The notes beneath the pieces were generated by a model. That model did no database searches. It had not been told where the DNA came from and saw only the letters and a program-made list of their open reading frames with translations. DNA of 64,000 nucleotides from Seribacter sp963934295. GTDB taxonomy: Bacteria; Verrucomicrobiota; Verrucomicrobiia; Opitutales; Seribacteraceae. The stretch lies in contig CAWVXY010000018.1 of NCBI GenBank assembly GCA_963934295.1, positions 1 to 64,000 on the forward strand, read 5' to 3'. Of this stretch, positions 24,713 through 38,221 are shown one piece after another (within the stretch, counting starts at the first letter, position 1; every line of letters starts with the position of its first letter). Made by a program: the position numbers and the translations under genes.

Positions 24713-25579
24713 TTAAAATCGAAAACGATAACCCAGTTCATACAATGGTGCACTTTTTAGGTCTTTATCATGGAGTATACCGCCGGCATCATTTTTGATT
24801 TCAATCTCCCTTGCTAATTCAACCCCAACTCCCCCATACACGGCCTGTTTCTCGGAAAAGTTCCACTGTAAGGAAGCGGAAAGCTGATAGCTTCGTAATG
24901 TGAGGTCTCTTTCCACCCCACCATTATAGGTATTCCAGTCATTGCTTGAGTATTTACCATCTAATACAAAGTCCAGCGAATCGGTTACGGAATAGCGGTA
25001 ACGAACAATCGGGCCCGCAAACAGAAAATCTGACCTGTCATTCGGTTCCCATGAGAAACCTATCCCCGGTAAAAAAGTGTTATCATTAAATCCGGTGCTG
25101 TAAAACGCTCCGAATATCCATTGGAAACTCTCGCTTCTCTTGTAACGGGCGCCCGCCATGGTCATGTAGTTCATTCCGTCTGCACTGACATGGTCAAAAT
25201 CTCCGGATAGGGTAGGGTTGAAAAGAAAAATCCACTGTAAATTATCGGATTGATCGTATGCGGCAAACACTGGTAGGTCGATTGCATGCAGTGTGCTCTC
25301 ATTAAGCAGGGAGGTGTTTGAAAAATCAACATCAGACAATTCATAGCGAAAACCTGCACCCCAGGCCCATTTATCTGCCTTGTGGTAATAGAGCGGACTC
25401 ATTATTCCCCATTGAGTAATCCCCAATTCAGCATTTGTGCCTTCAATATTCCGGTCTGGTGTTATGGATAAATTCGTACGGACAGCTTTCATTTCTTTTT
25501 TAAAATCCTGAGCTTGTACGGCAAAAGAAAGAACGGAGGAGAAGAGGAGGAAGAGGGCGAATATATTTCTTAATTTCAT
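24713..25579 (-). CDS. DUF6268-type outer-membrane beta-barrel protein
   Basis: About 288 residues. A signal peptide (IFALFLLFSSVLSFAVQA, cleaved before QD) is followed by alternating hydrophobic and polar strands rich in Tyr, Trp and Phe. Examples are WAWGAGFRYELSD, YMTMAGARYKRSE and SYQLSASLQWNFSE, ending YELGYRFRF with the terminal Phe typical of BAM substrates. It looks like a 10-14-strand barrel of the DUF6268 family common in Verrucomicrobiota. The start at 25579 is chosen because it begins the signal peptide directly; an in-frame ATG at 25630 adds a polar leader. Confidence 0.78.
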   Translation of the reverse strand: MKLRNIFALFLLFSSVLSFAVQAQDFKKEMKAVRTNLSITPDRNIEGTNAELGITQWGIMSPLYYHKADKWAWGAGFRYELSDVDFSNTSLLNESTLHAIDLPVFAAYDQSDNLQWIFLFNPTLSGDFDHVSADGMNYMTMAGARYKRSESFQWIFGAFYSTGFNDNTFLPGIGFSWEPNDRSDFLFAGPIVRYRYSVTDSLDFVLDGKYSSNDWNTYNGGVERDLTLRSYQLSASLQWNFSEKQAVYGGVGVELAREIEIKNDAGGILHDKDLKSAPLYELGYRFRF

Positions 25580-25659
25580 GCCCCATACCTTATGGTTCTT
25601 GCTCAATCCGTCAAGGGAGGGGTTGGACATTTTTCAAGTTCGGCTTATGATAATTTTTA

Positions 25660-26115
25660 ATGCACACATTAAAACAGTCTCAATTTCTTCCTGTCTCCAG
25701 AAAAGTTCTTTGGGATTTTGTATCCGTTCCTCAGAACCTCAACCAAATTACTCCGCCTAAGATGGCATTTAAAATAGTGGGTGAACAACCCGATTCTGCC
25801 TATGCTGGCCTTCTGCTTGAATATAAGGTTCGGATACCCGTGCTTGGTTGGACCAGTTGGTTGACGGAGATCAAATATGTTACCGAGGGTTTTTCTTTTA
25901 TGGATGAGCAACGGGTGGGGCCGTACAAACTATGGCTGCACACCCATACACTGGACGAAGTTGAAGGCGGTACGAGGATGACCGACGAGATTCGATACCA
26001 GATGCCTTTCGGTCCATTCGGGGTCATTGCTCATATTCTTTTTGTAAAGCGAACACTGAGGCAAATTTTTGACTACCGCCGGGAAAAACTGGATGAGATT
26101 TTTCCCGTCACCTAA
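25660..26115 (+). CDS. SRPBCC/START-like protein (COG4276)
   Basis: A 151-residue single-domain SRPBCC protein. It begins QSQFLPVSRKVLWDFVSVPQ and continues with LNQITPPKMAFKIVG, then WTSWLTEIKYVTEGFSFMDE. GPYKLWLHTHTLDEVEGGTR and MTDEIRYQMPFGPFG complete the hydrophobic-cavity fold. Close family members are often annotated as cell-division inhibitors without strong evidence. They recur beside photolyases and Cfa genes in other bacteria, matching this neighbourhood. A hydrophobic ligand is expected from the fold. Confidence 0.87.
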   Translation: MHTLKQSQFLPVSRKVLWDFVSVPQNLNQITPPKMAFKIVGEQPDSAYAGLLLEYKVRIPVLGWTSWLTEIKYVTEGFSFMDEQRVGPYKLWLHTHTLDEVEGGTRMTDEIRYQMPFGPFGVIAHILFVKRTLRQIFDYRREKLDEIFPVT

Positions 26116-26129
26116 TTTTTCCAAAGGTA

Positions 26130-26873
26130 ATGCCTGCTCAGTTTTTGCATTCTTTTATGAGTCAACGGTGGGAGGATTTACTTCTCTTACATTGGCCCAT
26201 TGATCAAGAGATTGTAAGGGATACATTACCCGATGATCTCGATGTCGATTTATTTAATGGTCAGGCTTGGCTCAGCGTAGTCGGGTTTAAATTATCTGGG
26301 TTGCGGATTTCGCCCATCCGCTGGGTGCACTGGCCCGCATTTTGGGAAATTAATCTTCGGACTTATGTTCGGGATCGATATGGCAAGAAAGGTATATGGT
26401 TCTATTCTCTCGATTCTTCTGATCCCCTAGCTGTGTCTGGTGCACGAATGCTTTACGGATTGCCCTACAACTATGCCCGTACGGAGGGCAGGATAAATAG
26501 GAATAAAATTTCCTTCCTTTCCCGTAGAAATTTTCCCCACCCAAAGGCTGATGCTCAATTCGAAGCGACTTTTCAATCTTCCAAGAAGAAATTATATGCC
26601 GATTCCGAACTCGACCATTTTTTATTGGAAAGATATCGATTTTGGTCGCGTAGGAAAATTTCTCATACTTCTTTTTCTGCACAGGTTAAACATAATCCCT
26701 ATCAAGCTGTGTTGACAAACCATGCAAAATACAAAGGTGCCCTTTTTAGTTCACAGGGATTTTCTGAGCCGGTTGATGGTCCCGCAAGAGGACATTACTG
26801 TAAAGGATTTTCAGTTCAGGCGTCTGCCCCGTCCTGGGCATTTTCAATAGCGGGCCAGGCAAACCAAAGATAA
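26130..26873 (+). CDS. DUF2071 (YqjF-like) protein
   Basis: A 247-residue protein with the DUF2071 plan. It opens RWEDLLLLHWPIDQEIVRDT, then LPDDLDVDLFNGQAWLSVVG. The middle holds FWEINLRTYVRDRYGKKGIW and FYSLDSSDPLAVSGARMLYG, followed by LPYNYARTEGRINRNK. The family resembles acetoacetate-decarboxylase-like folds; function is unknown. It begins 14 bases after the SRPBCC gene and is likely co-transcribed. Its 3-prime end overlaps the convergent putative anti-sigma gene by 58 bases. Confidence 0.87.
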   Translation: MPAQFLHSFMSQRWEDLLLLHWPIDQEIVRDTLPDDLDVDLFNGQAWLSVVGFKLSGLRISPIRWVHWPAFWEINLRTYVRDRYGKKGIWFYSLDSSDPLAVSGARMLYGLPYNYARTEGRINRNKISFLSRRNFPHPKADAQFEATFQSSKKKLYADSELDHFLLERYRFWSRRKISHTSFSAQVKHNPYQAVLTNHAKYKGALFSSQGFSEPVDGPARGHYCKGFSVQASAPSWAFSIAGQANQR

Positions 26874-28039
26874 GTCGAATTATCCATTCTATGGCATCCA
26901 AAAAGCGAATCTTTTCGCAATTCGGCCAAGGTGGAGTGTGTGTGAGCACGAGTCATAGATTCTTCAATCAGTTGCCAAAGGACTTGATCATTTTGTAACG
27001 AGGCATTCGGATGTTTAATTCCATTTACTATGTCATTAAGCTCGTTGTGTTCATCCTTTTTCATTTCAGCGGTGGCAATTGCAAGTGTACAATTGGGTAC
27101 AGCATCCTTAATGAGTTCCAAGTGAAATTCTCCATTCGATGATCGCGGTGCTAACAGGTTGGCTAGGCAGTACATATTTGCATCGTATTCAGCGAATTCA
27201 ACACAACGCTCTGTGACCGGCCCGTCAAAAAAATGTCCGCAGCGGACTTTGCCTTTAGATGAAAAATAGGCGTGCTCCGCTCCCCACCATTTTGTTTGAA
27301 GCAAACCAGCACCGTGAAGGCGTAATTTCTCATCATCAACCAATCGTTCCGGGTCGATATCGCCAAAAGAAGCCCGCATGATTTTGAGTTGATCTCGGCA
27401 AAGATAAAATAAACGCCTTACATCCCCCATGGAAAAGGAATCTCCATTCAGACGGTCTGAGAAAAAACTGAGGGAAGGCATCGAAGAATAAAGCGTACGA
27501 TGAACCGATTGAGTTACTGTACCTCCTTCTTCGAGCGGTTGAGTAAGTAAAGAATCAACTGACTGAGTAAACGAAGGCATACCCTTGAGTGTGGATTGTA
27601 ATGCGGACATATCTCCCCCAGCTGCATTGGAATCACCCGCAACCAATGGACTGAGGGTGATCAGATCATTGTACAATCGATTAAGCTCGTCCTGCATTCT
27701 GGCATTTTCGACATCTTTCAAAGAGGCACTCCCGCCACCGCCAACATACCGCTCGGATGGGCTGGCAAAATTTTTACGGAGAATCTCTATCGGTTGGGAG
27801 TCCAGAAAAGGGTCAAAGTTTAACTTGGGTTGACAATTTTCCAAAATTCTTTGCTTCACTTCTTGCCCCAATGATTTTGGCTTGGAGGAGAGGGCAAGGT
27901 TGGCACAGTCTTCCTGCGCATGGGCAAGGGAAGTACGGGCATCTTCATTTTCTTCCAACATCGCCTCGAAAAGAAGAGATTCTTCTTTAGGGAGAACTCC
28001 GAGAGTATAATCTAGGGCTTTTTGATCGAGCGTTTCCAA
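26816..28039 (-). CDS. Putative soluble anti-sigma factor with unknown sensor domain
   Basis: A 407-residue protein encoded directly after an ECF sigma factor. Residues 1-70 (ALDYTLGVLPKEESLLFEAM, then LEENEDARTSLAHAQED) resemble the sigma-binding domain of RskA-type anti-sigma factors, without the HxxxCxxC zinc motif. There is no membrane segment, unlike RskA. The remaining 330 residues match nothing I recognise. The last 160 are rich in Cys and His (VRCGHFF, TERCVEF, MYCLANLL, PNCTLAIA, FGCHRM), which could bind metal or sense redox state. The anti-sigma call is inference from position and the N-terminal pattern. Confidence 0.65.
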   Translation of the reverse strand: METLDQKALDYTLGVLPKEESLLFEAMLEENEDARTSLAHAQEDCANLALSSKPKSLGQEVKQRILENCQPKLNFDPFLDSQPIEILRKNFASPSERYVGGGGSASLKDVENARMQDELNRLYNDLITLSPLVAGDSNAAGGDMSALQSTLKGMPSFTQSVDSLLTQPLEEGGTVTQSVHRTLYSSMPSLSFFSDRLNGDSFSMGDVRRLFYLCRDQLKIMRASFGDIDPERLVDDEKLRLHGAGLLQTKWWGAEHAYFSSKGKVRCGHFFDGPVTERCVEFAEYDANMYCLANLLAPRSSNGEFHLELIKDAVPNCTLAIATAEMKKDEHNELNDIVNGIKHPNASLQNDQVLWQLIEESMTRAHTHSTLAELRKDSLFGCHRMDNSTYLWFAWPAIENAQDGADA

Positions 28040-28143
28040 GGTTTTAAATAATGTTATTAATAAAGGAGGTGTTTTTCAAATTATTCAAGAATTCGCTCCA
28101 TGCAAAAGGAAATTATGGGTTAAACAAGATGGTCTTTTTACTT

Positions 28144-28701
28144 TCATATTCGGAGGGTGGATAAGGAATTTCTCAGTTTTTCAATTCCAAGCCGCGTTCG
28201 TGATTTTACCGTGCCCAGTGAAATATTCAGATGATCGGAAATTTCTTGCTGATTCATTCCCTTAAAATAACTCAATTCTAAGACTTCACGCTGTTCATTG
28301 GGAAGACGAGAAAATGCTCGGTTTAGGTGTTCCCGTTCATCCGATGCGGTAGCCTGTTCTGCTCCGTCCCGATCCTGTTGATCCGGGCGTGACTGGAGAA
28401 TTTCATCCGTTTCTCCCCGATCCAGTCTCCTCTTTCTCGAACGATACCGGTCAATACTACGGTTTCTTGTCAATACCAGTAACCAGCTGCTGAATTTTCC
28501 TTTTTTTGGGGAATATGCATCCGGTTTTTTCCACAAAAACGAAAAAATATCCTGAATAACTTCCTCCGCTTCCCATCGGTCCGACAAAATTTCCAAAGAT
28601 AAAGAGAACATTGCTCCACCAAAACCATCATACAATTCTTCGAAAGCCGCTACATCGGCTTTCTGAATTCTAGACCAAATTTCATTTTCTACTTTGAACA
28701 T
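28144..28701 (-). CDS. ECF-family RNA polymerase sigma factor
   Basis: A 185-residue sigma factor with only regions 2 and 4. Region 2 shows FEELYDGFGGAMFSLSLEIL, the AEEVIQDIFSFLWKKP core motif and WLLVLTRNRSIDRYRSRKRR. Region 4 has LPNEQREVLELSYFKGMNQQ and the helix-turn-helix EISDHLNISLGTVKSRTRLG. The short basic linker and the pairing with an RskA-like N-terminus suggest a SigK-like group. The downstream anti-sigma candidate begins about 100 bases later. It may control some of the stress genes around it. Confidence 0.95.
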   Translation of the reverse strand: MFKVENEIWSRIQKADVAAFEELYDGFGGAMFSLSLEILSDRWEAEEVIQDIFSFLWKKPDAYSPKKGKFSSWLLVLTRNRSIDRYRSRKRRLDRGETDEILQSRPDQQDRDGAEQATASDEREHLNRAFSRLPNEQREVLELSYFKGMNQQEISDHLNISLGTVKSRTRLGIEKLRNSLSTLRI

Positions 28702-28860
28702 AAGTTATTTGCAGAGGATTGAATTAATGTCCATCTAGCGTATTCACCGCAATAGATTTTTTATTCTTTCCAAACATATGAAAAAAACAGGTCTTGCTTA
28801 TGAGCCCTGCTTTACAAGAAATTTAATCTTATTCAAATAAAAGACACCGAAAAATAGAAT

Positions 28861-29250
28861 TTAATCATCTTCGATTTGATGGGCTTTTAAATCTTCAAGA
28901 TTTACAATATCCAGAGCGGATTCTTCGCATGCGGACAATCGAACTTTGGGCGGCACGCCGGCTTCCAAAGCTTCCTGCCATCTTGCCGCACAGAGGCACC
29001 AGCAGTCACCATCATTGAGTCCGGGGAAATTATACTCCGGCATCGGTGTGCTTAAATCATTCCCCATCGATTTACTGAAAGCTAAAAAAGAATCGGTCAT
29101 CTGGGCGCAAATCACATGCCTACCCCCGTCATTTTCATCCGTTTCACAGGAACCATTTCGATACCAGCCGGTATTTAGCTGGGTGCAGCAGGGTTGTAAG
29201 GGTTCGCCCAGTACATTTTTTGGGCCTTTGGGTTCAATCGGTGCGATCAT
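28861..29250 (-). CDS. DUF2237 family protein
   Basis: About 129 residues, cytosolic. The family pattern is clear: NVLGEPLQPCCTQLNTGWYR, then NDGGRHVICAQMTDSFLAFS and GDCWCLCAARWQEALEAGVP. The conserved cysteines (CC, CWCLC) and the DCWCLCA core suggest metal or thiol chemistry, but the function of the family is not known. The ATG at 29250 is preferred to the one at 29259, though both are possible. It is monocistronic, upstream of the ECF gene in the same direction with a 159-base gap. Confidence 0.85.
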   Translation of the reverse strand: MIAPIEPKGPKNVLGEPLQPCCTQLNTGWYRNGSCETDENDGGRHVICAQMTDSFLAFSKSMGNDLSTPMPEYNFPGLNDGDCWCLCAARWQEALEAGVPPKVRLSACEESALDIVNLEDLKAHQIEDD

Positions 29251-29447
29251 ACTTAACAAACAACGGGATTATCCATCTATCACAAGCAAGAAATGATTGA
29301 TGTGGAACAAAATTTGTGAAAAATTCTGCAATTCTTAGAGGTTAATTTTATTCAACATAAACTTTCATCACACAAGGCTCACTTCTTCACCGTTATGATT
29401 CTTGGCAAGACTCTTGACCTTTCACAAGGAAGTATTTGGATCGGGAG

Positions 29448-29729
29448 ATGAAAGCTACACTAATTGCTCTATTTGTCGCCCTGCTCTTGTTTGGGTGTGG
29501 GCGTGACCGGTTGGTTGACTATTACGACAACGGGCAGAAGAAGTGGGAACGCCATTGGAAAGGCCAGAATTTGGATGGGCCTGTTACTTGGTGGTACGAG
29601 AACGGGCAGAAACGCCAGCAGATAAACTACAAGAACGGTAAGAAGGACGGGCCTTTTATTTTGTGGAATGAAAAGGGGAAGGAAATAAGACGCGAAAACT
29701 ACAAGGACGGCGAAGAAGTCAAAGACTAA
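29448..29729 (+). CDS. Small MORN-like (YwqK-type) lipoprotein
   Basis: About 93 residues. The lipoprotein signal MKATLIALFVALLLFGCG is followed by three MORN-variant repeats: DYYDNGQKKWERHWKGQNLD, WWYENGQKRQQINYKNGKKD and LWNEKGKEIRRENYKDGEEV. The frame also opens with a TTG at 29436 close to an AAGGAAG ribosome site, so four extra residues are possible. YwqK-like proteins are often annotated as toxin-antitoxin components with little support; a surface repeat protein is the safer description. Confidence 0.75.
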   Translation: MKATLIALFVALLLFGCGRDRLVDYYDNGQKKWERHWKGQNLDGPVTWWYENGQKRQQINYKNGKKDGPFILWNEKGKEIRRENYKDGEEVKD

Positions 29730-29829
29730 CAATTCCCACCCTCACCTCTCCGGTCTAGCCCCCTCGCCATCATTTCGGAACCAGTAATTGGAGAGTCAAC
29801 CGCATACCTCCACATCCACGGTGACACGA

Positions 29830-29870
29830 TGGATTGCCGCGTCGGACCGTCGTCCTCCTCGCAATGACAA
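29830..29870. repeat. Hairpin-repeat right arm
   Basis: It begins TGGATTGCCGCGTCGG and ends CCTCGCAATGACAA, nearly identical to 31562-31602 and close to 89-133. Confidence 0.75.
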
Positions 29871-29918
29871 AATGGGAACCTCAATCTCTTCACTCCCTTC
29901 ATGGTAAAAATACCACCC

Positions 29919-29952
29919 TTGTCATCGCGAGGGCGAAGCCCGTGGCGATCCA
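29919..29952. repeat. Hairpin-repeat left arm
   Basis: It begins TTGTCATCGCGAGGGCG and ends GTGGCGATCCA, differing from the left arm at 3-36 by one base. It is followed by CTGTGAGTCAGTAA, matching the unit interior, but no right arm follows. Confidence 0.75.
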
Positions 29953-30029
29953 CTGTGAGTCAGTAATCGAAGTGCCAACCGCATTTCCTTCGTGACCCAT
30001 CGAAGATTTCATGCAACTTAGTTAAAGAA

Positions 30030-31394
30030 ATGGCAGAATTTCTATCTTCGTTCTCGGGGTGGCTCTGGGGTAATTTACTCTACCTTTTATTAGGGGGAGG
30101 GTTTTTCTTTGCGGTATTTTCCCGCTTTTCTCCCTTTCGTTATTTGGGCCATGGCTTGGCCTTACTGCTTGGAAACAAAGTCGAGAAGGATGCACCCGGG
30201 GAGGTGAGTCATTTTCGGGCCCTTTGCAGTGCGTTGTCCGGAACGGTGGGCATGGGCAATGTGGCCGGGGTTGCTGTTGCCATTACGCAGGGCGGACCGG
30301 GAGCCATCTTCTGGATGTGGGTCTGTGCACTCCTTGGAATGGCCACCAAGTTTTACACCTGTTCCTTGGCGGTGATGTACCGGGGGAAGGACGAAAACGG
30401 GATGGAGCAGGGCGGGCCAATGTATTTTATCCGAGAAGGACTGGGAGAGAAGTGGAAACCATTGGCGGTCTTTTTTGCCGCCTGCGGAATGTTTGGATGC
30501 CTGCCTCTTTTACAATCCAATCAACTTACTCAAATCGTACGTTCGATGTTTTTCGAACCACAGGGCTGGTTTGTGGGCTCCGAGAATACCGTACAGGCTG
30601 GGAACGCTTTATTCGGTCTTTTGCTTGCGGTTCTTGTCGGGATGGTGGTGGTCGGTGGAATCAAGCGGATTGGTGCCTTTGCCGCCCGGCTTGTTCCCGG
30701 TATGGTTCTGTTGTATGGGGGAACTTCACTGGTAATTATTTTACTCCATGCTGATCGAGTCTTTCCTTCTCTTAGTCTGATCTTATCCGATGCCTTTACC
30801 GGGCAGGCAGTTGCAGGAGGGGCCTTGGGAATGGTAATTGTAACTGGGGTCCGCCGGGCTGCTTTTTCCAACGAGGCCGGTATGGGTACGGAGGCGATGG
30901 CTCATGGAGCCGCCAAGACCAAAGAGCCGATTCGTGAAGGAGTGGTGGCGATGTGGGGTCCGGTGATTGATACCCTTATCATGTGTACTTTGACCGGACT
31001 GGTTCTGATGGTCACGGATGTGTGGAGATCAGGAGAGGGGGATGGCGTGCTCCTGACCACGCAGGCCTTTGAGCAGGCTCTTCCCGGAGTTGGACCCTAT
31101 CTGTTACTCGCCGGTGTGCTATGCCTGAGTTTTTCATCGATGCTCGGATTTTCCTATTATGTGGTAAAGTGCGGGTGTTTTCTTTTTGGACAAAAGGCCC
31201 GACTGCCAATGCTTGGTTTTTACCTTCTCACGATCGTGGTATCCGCAGTGGTCAAAATGGATGTGATTATCAATTTCCTGGATATTGCCTTCGGGCTGAT
31301 GGCAATCCCCACGATTCTTTCGAGTATGCTGTTGGCTCCCCGGGTGAACGAGGCAGCGAGGAAGTATTTTGCGGGATTGAAGAAGAGCACTTAG
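30030..31394 (+). CDS. Sodium:alanine/glycine symporter (AGCS family)
   Basis: A 454-residue integral membrane protein with about 10-11 helices. Family motifs are ALCSALSGTVGMGNVAGVAV (about 65-85), TQGGPGAIFWMWVCALLGMA, AVMYRGKDENGMEQGGPMYF and RRAAFSNEAGMGTEAMAHGA. It imports alanine or glycine with sodium, or possibly another small amino acid. It stands alone, with hairpin repeats on both sides. It is convergent with the macroglobulin-like gene, with the repeats between them. Confidence 0.95.
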   Translation: MAEFLSSFSGWLWGNLLYLLLGGGFFFAVFSRFSPFRYLGHGLALLLGNKVEKDAPGEVSHFRALCSALSGTVGMGNVAGVAVAITQGGPGAIFWMWVCALLGMATKFYTCSLAVMYRGKDENGMEQGGPMYFIREGLGEKWKPLAVFFAACGMFGCLPLLQSNQLTQIVRSMFFEPQGWFVGSENTVQAGNALFGLLLAVLVGMVVVGGIKRIGAFAARLVPGMVLLYGGTSLVIILLHADRVFPSLSLILSDAFTGQAVAGGALGMVIVTGVRRAAFSNEAGMGTEAMAHGAAKTKEPIREGVVAMWGPVIDTLIMCTLTGLVLMVTDVWRSGEGDGVLLTTQAFEQALPGVGPYLLLAGVLCLSFSSMLGFSYYVVKCGCFLFGQKARLPMLGFYLLTIVVSAVVKMDVIINFLDIAFGLMAIPTILSSMLLAPRVNEAARKYFAGLKKST

Positions 31395-31410
31395 CTCATC
31401 TGTCTATTTA

Positions 31411-31444
31411 CCATCGCGAGGGCTGGGAGCCCGTGGCGATCCAT
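31411..31444. repeat. Hairpin-repeat left arm, diverged
   Basis: It begins CCATCGCGAGGGCTGGGAGC and ends GTGGCGATCCA, matching other left arms with a few changes. A second, better unit follows 30 bases later. Confidence 0.65.
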
Positions 31445-31473
31445 TGGTCCAGAGTAAACGAACCGCCCCTCTA

Positions 31474-31602
31474 TTGTCATCGCGAGCCCCTTGCGGGCGT
31501 GGCGATCCACTGTGAACCAGTAAGCGAAGAGACAAATGCGTTCACTTTCACTGAGACACGATGGATTGCCGCGTCGGACTGTCGTCCTCCTCGCAATGAC
31601 AA
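31474..31602. repeat. Composite hairpin repeat, complete copy
   Basis: The left arm is 31474-31508 (TTGTCATCGCGAGCCCC, ending GGCGATCCA) and the right arm 31562-31602 (TGGATTGCCGCG, ending CTCGCAATGACAA). The interior CTGTGAACCAGTAAGCGAA is shared with the copy at 3-133. It ends seven bases before the macroglobulin-like stop codon. Confidence 0.78.
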
Positions 31603-31608
31603 AGTGAT

Positions 31609-38112
<6,504 letters not shown>

Positions 38113-38159
38113 ATGAGTTTTAATGTGAGGAAGGGAAGGAAGCGGGTGGAATCATTGGA

Positions 38160-38181
38160 TCGTTCGTATTAGGACGAACGA
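38160..38181. promoter_or_regulatory. Perfect 8-bp hairpin upstream of the macroglobulin-like gene
   Basis: TCGTTCGT (38160-38167) and ACGAACGA (38174-38181) are perfect reverse complements around a 6-base loop. Flanking GAATC and GATTC can lengthen the stem. It lies 48 bases before the macroglobulin-like ATG and after the ALDH stop. No T-run follows on the minus strand, so an operator or leader hairpin is as likely as a terminator. Confidence 0.45.
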
Positions 38182-38221
38182 GGATTCATTTTCTTAGAAA
38201 AAATTTAAAATTCGTAAAAAT

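Larger units (their letters stand above)
29730..30029. other. 300-base intergenic region of repeat remnants
   Basis: No gene is supported here. It holds a hairpin-repeat right arm (29830-29870), then a left arm (29919-29952), in reversed order compared with the complete copy. Interior repeat-like sequence lies around 29780-29800 and 29950-29980. The last 60 bases presumably hold the symporter promoter and ribosome site, but no clear boxes are seen. Confidence 0.6.

Noticed and set aside
29448..29729. Genuine antitoxin of a toxin-antitoxin pair, as YwqK-like proteins are sometimes labelled.
   Set aside because: There is no partner gene on either side; it is a lipoprotein with MORN-like repeats.
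31411..31602. A CRISPR array in the clustered repeats.
   Set aside because: Only two units, unequal spacing, inverted arms within each unit and no cas genes nearby.
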